64,000 bases of DNA from Caballeronia arationis (GTDB lineage: Bacteria > Pseudomonadota > Gammaproteobacteria > Burkholderiales > Burkholderiaceae), in NCBI RefSeq assembly GCF_001544975.2, contig NZ_FCOG02000017.1, positions 62,001-126,000 of the forward strand, read 5' to 3'. This document shows, piece by piece, positions 36,012 to 43,217 of this stretch (position 1 is the first letter of the stretch; every line of letters starts with the position of its first letter). A program made the translations under genes and the position numbers. Under the pieces are notes generated by a model. The model saw nothing but the letters and a program-made list of their open reading frames with translations, ran no database searches and was not told where the DNA came from.

Positions 36012-36030
36012 ATATCAGGTAGCCTGAGAC
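36012..36030. promoter_or_regulatory. Hydroxycinnamate operator 1 (ATATCAGG-N3-CCTGAGAC)
   Basis: ATATCAGG (36012-36019), a 3-nt spacer and CCTGAGAC (36023-36030) form an imperfect inverted repeat of the same type as the three further to the right. It is about 85-105 nt upstream of the HCHL start. A further half-site, AACCTGACAC, lies near 35995. Confidence 0.75.
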
Positions 36031-36038
36031 AAAGTGTA

Positions 36039-36057
36039 TTATCAAGCTGCCTGATAA
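36039..36057. promoter_or_regulatory. Hydroxycinnamate operator 2 (TTATCAAG-N3-CCTGATAA)
   Basis: TTATCAAG (36039-36046) and CCTGATAA (36050-36057) form an inverted repeat with one mismatch. Its centre is 27 nt from that of operator 1, so both probably act on the leftward HCHL promoter. Confidence 0.75.
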
Positions 36058-36138
36058 ACAAGCGGCCCCTCGTCAGTGAAAACCCTCGAACGCGAGACGA
36101 TTCCGGCTAGGGTATCTACTCAAGAAGTTTGCCTTGTA

Positions 36139-36157
36139 TTGTCAGGTCGCCTGATAT
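36139..36157. promoter_or_regulatory. Hydroxycinnamate operator 3 (TTGTCAGG-N3-CCTGATAT)
   Basis: TTGTCAGG (36139-36146) and CCTGATAT (36150-36157) with spacer TCG. It lies midway in the divergent region, 100 nt from operator 2 and 135 nt from operator 4 centre to centre, and could support looping between the two promoters (inference). Confidence 0.75.
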
Positions 36158-36264
36158 TAAATAGCCTGCACCGGCGCACACCGGATTTGGCCTTTACCGT
36201 TCGGACCTCCGGGCGTTGTCATCGTTGCCGTCAGCATGCGCGTTCCTCGCGAGCGCGCTTTTGT

Positions 36265-36292
36265 TTGACCTTTATATCAGGTTGCCTGATAT
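36265..36292 (+). promoter_or_regulatory. Promoter with perfect operator 4 (ATATCAGG-TTG-CCTGATAT)
   Basis: A perfect 8+8 inverted repeat occupies 36274-36292. It lies between a possible -35 TTGACC (36265-36270) and overlaps a possible -10 TGATAT (36287-36292; 16-nt spacing), so a bound MarR dimer would exclude RNA polymerase. It drives the permease-porin-esterase operon. Another half-site, ATCAGG, is at 36333-36338. Confidence 0.8.
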
Positions 36293-36346
36293 TTTCTGGA
36301 CTTTAAGGGCATCCGCAGCATTCGACACAACAATCAGGTGACTCAT

Positions 36347-37591
36347 ATGAAAACCACAAGAACAGCAGTGCCAGGAGACGGCATGACGACGCAACCCATC
36401 GCGCGATCGGGCGCCGTTGTGACCTTGAGTCTTTGTTTTGCGATCGCCCTGCTTGAAGGGCTTGACCTGCAGTCGGTCGGTGTCGCCGCGCCGCGCATGG
36501 CGCGCGAGTTCGGCTTGTCGGTGGCGCAGATGGGCCTCGCTTTCAGCGCGGGTACCTTCGGACTTCTGCCCGGCGCGATGTTCGGCGGCCGTCTCGCCGA
36601 TCGCATCGGACGCAAGCGCGTGCTGATTCTCTCGGCATGCATCTTCGGTCTGCTGTCGATCGCGACCGCGCTCGTCAGCAGCTTCAACATGCTCGTGCTG
36701 GTGCGCGTGTTGACCGGCATCGGTCTCGGGGGCGCATTGCCCAACCTCATCGCGCTGTCATCGGAAGCGGTTTCTTCCAAGGCGCGCAACACCGCGGTGA
36801 GCGTGATGTATTGCGGCATTCCGTTCGGCGGCGTGATCGCCTCGATGATCGGCATCGTCAGCATGGGCGATACGGACTGGCGCCATATCTTCTATGTCGG
36901 CGGTGCCGGACCGCTGGTGCTGGTGCCGCTGCTCTTCGCGTACCTGCCGGAGTCGAAGGCGTTCAGCAAGGCGTCGCATGGCGCAAGCGTCAAGCCGGCA
37001 CCGGTCAGCGAGGTCCTGTTTGGCGCAAGCCGTGGACTGTCGACGCTGCAAATCTGGATCAGCTATTTCTGCACGCTGATCGTCCTCTATTTCCTGCTCA
37101 ACTGGCTGCCCTCGCTGATGGCCGCGCGTGGACTATCGCGCCCTGAGGTCGGCTACGTGCAGATCTTCTTCAACATCGGCGGCGGCCTCGGCGCGCTTTG
37201 CATCGGGATGTTGATGGACCGTCTGCGCGGAGGCGTCGTGGTGTCGGGCATGTACATCGGGATCATCGCGTCGCTCGCTGCCCTGTCGATGGCACCCGGC
37301 TTCGGCGCGCTCGCGGCATCGGCGTTCTTTGCGGGCATGTTCGTGATCGGGGGGCAATCGGTGCTCTATGCGCTGTCCGCCGCGTTCTATCCGACTGCGA
37401 TGCGCGGCACGGGCGTCGGCGCCGCGGTGGCGGTGGGACGCGTCGGGTCGGTCGTGGGGCCGCTCGCTGCGGGCCAGTTGCTCGCGATGGGTCGCAGCTC
37501 GTCGGTCGTGATCGGCGCGAGCATCCCGGTCACGCTGATCGCAGCGCTCGCCGCCTTGCTGCTGATGCGGCGTCCGCGCGCAACGGACTGA
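36347..37591 (+). CDS. MFS permease of the aromatic acid:H+ symporter (AAHS) type
   Basis: This is an inner-membrane transporter of about 414 residues and 12 segments. After the first segment it has the AAHS signature LLEGLDLQSVGVAAPRMARE with its acidic residue; the loop 2-3 motif is GGRLADRIGRKRVL. AAHS members (PcaK, BenK, VanK, HcaT-like) import aromatic acids with protons. Its place next to HCHL and the feruloyl esterase points to ferulate or p-coumarate as cargo. Starts at 36338 (GTG), 36347 (ATG) and 36383 (ATG with a close AGGAGA) are all possible; the last would give 402 residues. Confidence 0.92.
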   Translation: MKTTRTAVPGDGMTTQPIARSGAVVTLSLCFAIALLEGLDLQSVGVAAPRMAREFGLSVAQMGLAFSAGTFGLLPGAMFGGRLADRIGRKRVLILSACIFGLLSIATALVSSFNMLVLVRVLTGIGLGGALPNLIALSSEAVSSKARNTAVSVMYCGIPFGGVIASMIGIVSMGDTDWRHIFYVGGAGPLVLVPLLFAYLPESKAFSKASHGASVKPAPVSEVLFGASRGLSTLQIWISYFCTLIVLYFLLNWLPSLMAARGLSRPEVGYVQIFFNIGGGLGALCIGMLMDRLRGGVVVSGMYIGIIASLAALSMAPGFGALAASAFFAGMFVIGGQSVLYALSAAFYPTAMRGTGVGAAVAVGRVGSVVGPLAAGQLLAMGRSSSVVIGASIPVTLIAALAALLLMRRPRATD

Positions 37592-37638
37592 GGCACTTCA
37601 AAAACATAAACGTACACAACGGTCTGGAGACATCCGCA

Positions 37639-38778
37639 ATGAAAACATCCACACGCCTGCTGCTGGGAGGCGCATTCGGTCTTGCGAGCGCGGCGGTATC
37701 GGCGCAATCGAGCGTCACGCTGTACGGAATCGTCGATACAGGCATCGAGTACGTCTCGCATGCTAATGCGGCCGGCGACCACCTGTTCCGCATGCCGGCT
37801 GTCACCGGCGAGTTGCCATCGCGCTGGGGCCTGCGCGGTGTCGAGGACCTTGGCGGGGGCTACAGTGCCGTCTTCACGCTGGAAAGCGGCTTCAACGTGC
37901 GCGACGGCACCCTGGGCCAGGGCGGGCGTCTCTTCGGGCGACAGGCGTTCGTCGGCGTAAAGAGCCCGTATGGAACCGTCGCGTTCGGCCGCCAGTACAC
38001 GATGACCTATCTCGCGCTGATGGGCGCCGACATCATCGGACCGGACATCTATGGCCTGGGCTCGCTCGACGCATATGTGCCGAACGCACGCGCCGACAAT
38101 TCGGTGACTTATATCGGCGCTTACAAGGGCGTGACGCTGGGCGCGGGCTACTCGTTCGGCCGTGACGCGGGCGGCACAGGCAACTCGCCGGGACAGGGAA
38201 CGTGTACAGGCTCGGTGCCCGGGCATGCCACGGAATGTCGGGACTGGTCGGTGATGCTCAAGTACGACGCACCCTACTTCGGCTTAGCTGCATCGTATGA
38301 AGAAGAGCGCGGGGGCGCCACCGCAGCCGCCAACTTTTTCGACGGCGTCGCACCCACGCCGCTCACCAACGCAGCCGACAAGGATGCGCGCACGCACGTC
38401 AGCGCCTACGCGCAGTACGCAGGCGCAATGCTCGGCCTGGGCTGGCTGGGCCGACGAGTCGTCACCGAATCTCCCGCAGTGCCCAACGTGCGCTCGAACC
38501 TGTTCTTCGTCGGCGCTTCGTATTTCGTCACGCCTGCGTTTCTCGTAGACGGCGAGGTGTACCGGATCGTCAACGGCGATCACGACTCACGCGCCACGAT
38601 GGGCACGCTGCGCACCACCTACCTCTTGAGCAAACGTACGGCCGTCTATGCGCAGGCCTCTTACCTATCCAACAGCGCGAAGGCGCGCTATTCGGTGAGC
38701 GGCGGCGGAGGCGGCACGACCCCCGCTGCCGGCGTGGGACAGACGGGTGCGATGGTTGGCGTACGGCACATGTTCTAG
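37639..38778 (+). CDS. Trimeric outer-membrane porin (Burkholderia OpcP/OmpC type)
   Basis: The product has 379 residues with a cleavable signal peptide (MKTSTRLLLGGAFGLASAAV, cleavage near SAQ|SSVTLYG). It then has the porin start SVTLYGIVDTGIEYV, the conserved SRWGLRGVEDLGGGYSAVF and FGRQAFVGVKSPYGTVAFGRQ strands, and a C-terminal Phe (GVRHMF) recognised by the outer-membrane assembly machinery. It probably lets hydroxycinnamates or their esters into the periplasm. It sits 47 nt after the permease and 10 nt before the esterase, in one operon. A longer in-frame reading upstream crosses the permease gene and is spurious. Confidence 0.94.
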   Translation: MKTSTRLLLGGAFGLASAAVSAQSSVTLYGIVDTGIEYVSHANAAGDHLFRMPAVTGELPSRWGLRGVEDLGGGYSAVFTLESGFNVRDGTLGQGGRLFGRQAFVGVKSPYGTVAFGRQYTMTYLALMGADIIGPDIYGLGSLDAYVPNARADNSVTYIGAYKGVTLGAGYSFGRDAGGTGNSPGQGTCTGSVPGHATECRDWSVMLKYDAPYFGLAASYEEERGGATAAANFFDGVAPTPLTNAADKDARTHVSAYAQYAGAMLGLGWLGRRVVTESPAVPNVRSNLFFVGASYFVTPAFLVDGEVYRIVNGDHDSRATMGTLRTTYLLSKRTAVYAQASYLSNSAKARYSVSGGGGGTTPAAGVGQTGAMVGVRHMF

Positions 38779-38788
38779 GAGACATGAC

Positions 38789-40495
38789 ATGAACAAGACT
38801 GCAATCGCGATACTGGCTTCGACGGCACTCGCCGCATGCGGCGGTTCGGACAACACTTCATCGTCGCTTCCGCAACTCAGCGCGGCGACGGCCGCGAATC
38901 TCCCGGGAAGCTGCGACGCGCTCGCCGCGAAGCTCTCCTTCGCGAACACAACGTTCATCTCGGTGCAGGACGTGCCCGCCGGAACGCTCAAGGTCGCGGG
39001 CAAATCGATCGCAGAACACTGCGTGATCGAAGGGAAAATGAATCAGCGGGTGAGCACGGTCGACGGCAAGACCTACGCGATCGGCTTCGAGATGCGTCTG
39101 CCGATCATATGGAACGGGCGCTTCTTCTATCAGGCGAACGGAGGACTCGACGGGAACGTGTTGACCGCGACCGGCGAGATCGGCGGCGGCGGCCCACTCA
39201 ACGATGCCCTCAACATGGGCTTCGCCGTCATCAGTTCGGACGCGGGCCATTCGTCGTCGCAGAACCCGCTGTTCGGTCTCGATCCTCAGGCGCGGATCGA
39301 CTACGGCTATAACGCGGTTGCCACCCTCACGCCGATGGCGAAGCAGGTCATCAAGACCGCTTACGGCAAGACGCCCGACCGCAGCTATTTCGACGGCTGT
39401 TCGAACGGCGGCCGGCACGCGATGGTGGCGGCGGCGCGCTCGTCGGCGGAGTATGACGGCATCATCGCGGGTGATCCGGGCTTTCATCTGCCGAAGGCTG
39501 CTATCGGCGAGATGTGGGGTGCGCAGCAGTTCGCGAAAGTTGCGACCGCCAACACGGCGAGCGGACTGCCCGACATCAAGACCGGCCTCACCACGGCGGA
39601 ACGGCAAATGGTTGCATCGCGAATCATTGCGAAGTGCGATGCACTGGATGGCGCCACCGACGGCATGGTGCAGGACATCAAGGCGTGTCAGGCAAACTTC
39701 AGCCTCGTCAACGACGTGCCGACCTGCTCGGGGAATGTGCGCGACGGCTCCTGCCTCACGAATGCGCAAAAGGACGCGATCGGCAATGTGTTCTCCGGTG
39801 CGCGCAACAGTGCGGGTATGGCGCTCTACGCGAGCTTTCCGTACGACGCCGGCATCAGCGGTGCGAACTGGGCCTTGTGGAAGCAGACCAATTCGATCAC
39901 GCTCGATCCCGCAGCCGCAGCCTTCACGTTCACGACGCCGCCGCAAAGCGCATCGATGATCTCGCAGTTGTCGTCATACGCGCTCAACTTCAGCATGGAC
40001 AGCGATGCGCCGAAAATCTTCGCGACGAGCGGCGTATACGCCGAGGCATCGTGGTCGTTCATGACACCACCTGACGAGACGAGTCTCAGCGCGTTGAAAG
40101 CGCGCGGTGCGAAGCTGATGGTGTATCACGGCACGAGCGACCCGGTGTTTTCGTCAAACGACACGACCGACTGGTACCAGCGCCTCATGACGGCGAACGG
40201 CGGCGATGCGAGCAACTTCGCGCGTCTCTACACGGTAGCGGGCATGAATCACTGCTCGGGCGGACCGACTGCGGACCAGTTTGACATGCTCACGCCGATG
40301 ATCGCCTGGGTCGAACAAGGAAAGGCGCCGGACAGCGTGATCGCCACTGCGCGTGATGCGGGCAACGCGATTCCGAACAGCGAAGTGCCGGCGGACTGGG
40401 GGTCCGGACGTACGCGGCCGCTGTGTCCCTATCCGCAGGTTGCGCGCTTCAAGGGCGGGGATGTGAACTCGGCGGCGAGTTTCTCGTGTAGTTGA
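38789..40495 (+). CDS. Tannase/feruloyl esterase family lipoprotein
   Basis: This 568-residue esterase has an N-terminal lipoprotein signal (MNKTAIAILASTALAACGG, lipobox Cys17). It shows the CS-D-HC catalytic pattern of the tannase/feruloyl esterase family: GCSNGGRHA with Cys204-Ser205, GTSDPVF with Asp451, and GMNHCSGG with His488-Cys489. The two adjacent Cys are expected to form the disulfide that links the triad. It would release ferulate, p-coumarate or caffeate from plant esters such as chlorogenate, outside the cytoplasm; the permease, synthetase and lyase of the cluster then take over. It starts 10 nt after the porin stop. Confidence 0.92.
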   Translation: MNKTAIAILASTALAACGGSDNTSSSLPQLSAATAANLPGSCDALAAKLSFANTTFISVQDVPAGTLKVAGKSIAEHCVIEGKMNQRVSTVDGKTYAIGFEMRLPIIWNGRFFYQANGGLDGNVLTATGEIGGGGPLNDALNMGFAVISSDAGHSSSQNPLFGLDPQARIDYGYNAVATLTPMAKQVIKTAYGKTPDRSYFDGCSNGGRHAMVAAARSSAEYDGIIAGDPGFHLPKAAIGEMWGAQQFAKVATANTASGLPDIKTGLTTAERQMVASRIIAKCDALDGATDGMVQDIKACQANFSLVNDVPTCSGNVRDGSCLTNAQKDAIGNVFSGARNSAGMALYASFPYDAGISGANWALWKQTNSITLDPAAAAFTFTTPPQSASMISQLSSYALNFSMDSDAPKIFATSGVYAEASWSFMTPPDETSLSALKARGAKLMVYHGTSDPVFSSNDTTDWYQRLMTANGGDASNFARLYTVAGMNHCSGGPTADQFDMLTPMIAWVEQGKAPDSVIATARDAGNAIPNSEVPADWGSGRTRPLCPYPQVARFKGGDVNSAASFSCS

Positions 40496-40884
40496 GGAAG
40501 ACGGCGCCGCGGCCGGGACCGCCAATTTCGTGTCGATCGCGAGCCGTCTTTTAGCAAAGCGCATATGGCGCAATCGCCAGACAAACGACGCGCGGACGAT
40601 CGCAATCGACCCGGCGGAAAACGCGGTCCGCCCGCAGCCCGAGCGCATGCACATTGAGGACCATTTCGAGCGAGCCGGCGCACGATTCATTGCAGTCCGC
40701 ATGGGCGGATGCCGGTTGCGCCCTTTGGCAACTGGACCATCGCGACGTTGAGATGGCCGTAGAATAGGGGTGTCTATAGCCCCACTGGCAAGACCTGCGT
40801 CGCCCGGCGTGATCGACGAGTGGAAGGCGGTTCCGAACGGACAAGCCGAGCCTACGAGGTCCGATACGATCTCAAGGAGACGAC
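40496..40884. other. Gap with no gene supported
   Basis: A 389-nt stretch between the esterase and the small Cys-rich gene. The right end carries AAGGAGA (40874-40880), the ribosome site of the next gene. I find no convincing reading frame, terminator or repeat in the rest. Confidence 0.5.
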
Positions 40885-41070
40885 ATGAACGCGATGTGCC
40901 CGCTGCACGGGCCAACCAAAGTCATTGGCACGAACGCGTATGGGTTTCCGGTCTATGCGTGCTGCTGCAACGACGTGAACTATGTGGCGCCGCCCGATGC
41001 ATGCACGCGGGCACCGGCACAACGCGGACGCGATCCGCAACCCGAACAGCCGAAGACAAGGAAAGAGTGA
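40885..41070 (+). CDS. Small cysteine-rich protein (61 aa)
   Basis: A strong AAGGAGA stands 4 nt before the ATG. The 61-residue product has Cys5 in MCPLHG, a Cys-Cys-Cys run in VYACCCNDVNY and a Cys in PDACTR, then a Lys/Arg/Gln-rich tail. The CPLHG...CC spacing suggests a small metal-binding (zinc-ribbon-like) module. There is no signal peptide. I do not recognise a named family. It lies alone between the esterase operon and a porin remnant. Confidence 0.65.
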   Translation: MNAMCPLHGPTKVIGTNAYGFPVYACCCNDVNYVAPPDACTRAPAQRGRDPQPEQPKTRKE

Positions 41071-41109
41071 CTGTGACTGCTCTAACCCCACCTCTGCCGT
41101 CGAGAGCGC

Positions 41110-41295
41110 TCAGAACTTGTGTCGAATGGCGATACGCAACGCTGCCTGTCGATTCGTGCTGGAAGGGGTGATCTGACTGATCGAGGCCACCGCTGCTTTA
41201 CCAGTCGAGTCCGTGCCACTCGCCTTCTGACAGACGCCCACCATATACACATCAGTACGCTTGAAAAGGAAGTAGTCCACACCCAGCGCTCTGGT
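41110..41295 (-). pseudogene. Remnant of a porin gene (C-terminal strand region)
   Basis: Reading leftwards from 41295 gives TRALGVDYFLFKRTDVYMVG, a gap, then QAALRIAIRHKF and a stop at 41112-41110. This is the usual last part of a Burkholderia porin, ending in Phe. An in-frame stop directly precedes it (41298-41296), and no signal peptide or upstream porin strands are in frame, so about 300 N-terminal residues are missing. It is probably a decayed paralogue of the porin at 37.6 kb. Confidence 0.75.
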
Positions 41296-41580
41296 TTAGC
41301 CAGATTTGTATCCGCTTGCCGATAAACGCTGTGCGTGCGCCCACGGCGCGGCCGAAGCGCTCCCCTCGTATTCCAACTGCGACCCATGCGGACGGCTTAG
41401 CGCGCTTTCCGCGATATTCAGCGCACGCATCTCGGCACGCAGGCCGATCACGCCTCGCCCGTCGCCGACAGAGAGCCAAGCTACGTGTTCGCCGTGATGC
41501 CTCGAATAGCAAGAGTCAATATGGCTGGCTATACTCTGCTGCTTTTCGCACCCGGCCAACACACGCAGGAACATCCGAAC
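41296..41580. other. Degenerate stretch upstream of threonine aldolase
   Basis: No intact gene. A leftward frame (GDGRGVIGLRAEMRALNI, region 41400-41480) looks protein-like and may be the leftover of the disrupted gene that supplied the porin remnant, but I cannot assign it. The right end holds the ribosome site (CAGGAA) of the aldolase gene. Confidence 0.4.
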
Positions 41581-42585
41581 ATGATCGATCTACGCAGCGA
41601 TACCGTCACCCGCCCGACCCCTGCCATGCTCGCCTCGATGACGTCCGCGCCCACGGGCGACGACGTCTGGGGCGACGATCCGACCGTAATACACCTGCAA
41701 GCCGCGATGGCCGAGCGCACCGGCAAGGAGGCCGCCCTCTTCTTTCCGAGCGGCACGCAGAGCAACCTCGCCGCGCTCATGGCCCACTGCGGGCGCGGCG
41801 ATGAATACATCGTCGGCCAGCAAGCGCACACCTACAAGTATGAAGGCGGAGGCGCGGCGGTGCTCGGCAGCATCCAGCCCCAGCCGATCGACAATGCCCC
41901 CGACGGTTCGCTTCCGCTCGCGAGGATCGAGTCGGCGATCAAGCCTATCGACGATCATTTCGCTCGCACGCGACTTCTCGCGCTGGAAAACACCATCGGC
42001 GGCAAGGTTCTTCCAGCAGGATACGTAGCGGAGGCGGTCGGGCTTGCGCGAAGCCGCGGCCTTGCGACTCACCTCGACGGCGCTCGCGCATTCAACGCCG
42101 CGGTCGCGTCGGGGCAATCGATCGCTGCGCTGTGCGCGCCGTTCGATTCGATCTCGATCTGCTTTTCCAAGGGACTGGGCGCGCCGGTCGGGTCGGTACT
42201 GGTCGGCAGCAAGGCGCTGATTGACAGCGCGCATCGCTGGCGCAAGGTACTGGGCGGCGGCATGCGGCAGTCCGGCGTGCTCGCTGCGGCGTGCCTGTAT
42301 GCGCTCGAAAACAATGTCGAGCGTCTGGCCGAAGATCACGCGAACGCGGCTCATCTTGCTGAAGCGCTCGCGCGGATCGAACAGGTCAAGGTGACCTCGC
42401 AGGCGACCAACATGGTCTTCGCCGAATTTCCGGCGGAGCATTGTGCACCGCTCGAAGCGTGGCTCAAGGAGCGCGGGATTCTCACTCAAATGCTCTACGC
42501 GTCGCGTTTCGTCACGCACCTGGATCTCACGCGCGCGGACATCGACACGTTCGTGGCGTCAGTGAAGCAATACTTCGCGCGCTGA
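41581..42585 (+). CDS. ltaE: Low-specificity L-threonine aldolase
   Basis: This 334-residue PLP enzyme cleaves threonine or allo-threonine to glycine and acetaldehyde. The start MIDLRSDTVTRPTPAMLASM is characteristic, with the PLP-contacting His83 in GQQAHTYKYEGG, HLDGARAFNAAV (Asp166) and the Schiff-base Lys197 in CFSKGLGAPVGS. I chose the ATG at 41581 because it gives the exact family N-terminus; the frame is open further upstream but has no family similarity there. It is a stand-alone metabolic gene. Confidence 0.95.
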   Translation: MIDLRSDTVTRPTPAMLASMTSAPTGDDVWGDDPTVIHLQAAMAERTGKEAALFFPSGTQSNLAALMAHCGRGDEYIVGQQAHTYKYEGGGAAVLGSIQPQPIDNAPDGSLPLARIESAIKPIDDHFARTRLLALENTIGGKVLPAGYVAEAVGLARSRGLATHLDGARAFNAAVASGQSIAALCAPFDSISICFSKGLGAPVGSVLVGSKALIDSAHRWRKVLGGGMRQSGVLAAACLYALENNVERLAEDHANAAHLAEALARIEQVKVTSQATNMVFAEFPAEHCAPLEAWLKERGILTQMLYASRFVTHLDLTRADIDTFVASVKQYFAR

Positions 42586-42596
42586 GCCCGCTCGAC

Positions 42597-42623
42597 GGCG
42601 CGACACCTTCCTGGCATCGCGCC
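42597..42623 (+). terminator. Possible terminator hairpin
   Basis: GGCGCGA (42597-42603) and TCGCGCC (42617-42623) can pair around a 13-nt loop, followed by TTCGTTG. It lies between convergent genes. The T-rich tail is short, so this is tentative. Confidence 0.35.
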
Positions 42624-42631
42624 TTCGTTGC

Positions 42632-43087
42632 TTACTGACCCGGTACGTGAGCGTTGAGAAACGCCACATAGCCATTTTGCGTCTTGAGGATTTTCTCGGC
42701 GCACTCGTTATAGTCCGAGCCTTTCTCGTTGTCCGGCTTGTACATGCCGCGACACTGCGCAAATAGAGTCAGCGTCGCGCCGGCACCCTTTGCAACACGG
42801 GTCGCCGAGAAAGCGGCCTTGCCCGAACCGGACGGCACCTCAGTGTCGATTGCAACCGCGTCCGCGCGTGTTACGGGCGTGTCGGAATGCTCCTGAATAT
42901 AGCGCTTCGTAAGCGCCCAGGCGGCGTCGCAATTCGCCGGGTTGCAGTCGACCGCCGCATTGCGCTGGGCAGCGGCAAGGCCCGATTCGCTGTGGATGAA
43001 TTCCTGGGCTTGTTGAACCTGCTTCTCGGGGGACGAGCAGCCCGTGAGTACGAGCGCAACGAGTGCAAAGGCGATGATCCGTTTCAC
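42632..43087 (-). CDS. Small predicted lipoprotein
   Basis: The GTG at 43087, with AGGAAAG upstream, gives 151 residues that begin MKRIIAFALVALVLTGCSSP: a lipoprotein signal with lipobox LTGC. The mature part is helical and polar (EKQVQQAQEFIHSESGLAAA), with CNPANC and further Cys in AQCRGMYKP and NECAEKIL, giving possible disulfides. I recognise no functional family. It is convergent with ltaE and not clearly part of an operon. An upstream GTG at 43108 would spoil the signal peptide. Confidence 0.75.
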   Translation of the reverse strand: MKRIIAFALVALVLTGCSSPEKQVQQAQEFIHSESGLAAAQRNAAVDCNPANCDAAWALTKRYIQEHSDTPVTRADAVAIDTEVPSGSGKAAFSATRVAKGAGATLTLFAQCRGMYKPDNEKGSDYNECAEKILKTQNGYVAFLNAHVPGQ

Positions 43088-43217
43088 GAGTAGAACTTTC
43101 CTGGTCACGTTTGAGCGCGATTATAGCCGCGCGCCAGGAGCGTTCGCAGATTCGCCCAGGCGGCTCGCGTGACGGTGAGCGCGAAGCACTCTTCGCGGCC
43201 CACCCGTGCCATCGTGT

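Noticed and set aside
37198..37638. A long N-terminal extension of the porin frame over the permease gene
   Set aside because: The extension lacks family similarity; the ATG at 37639 gives a proper signal peptide.
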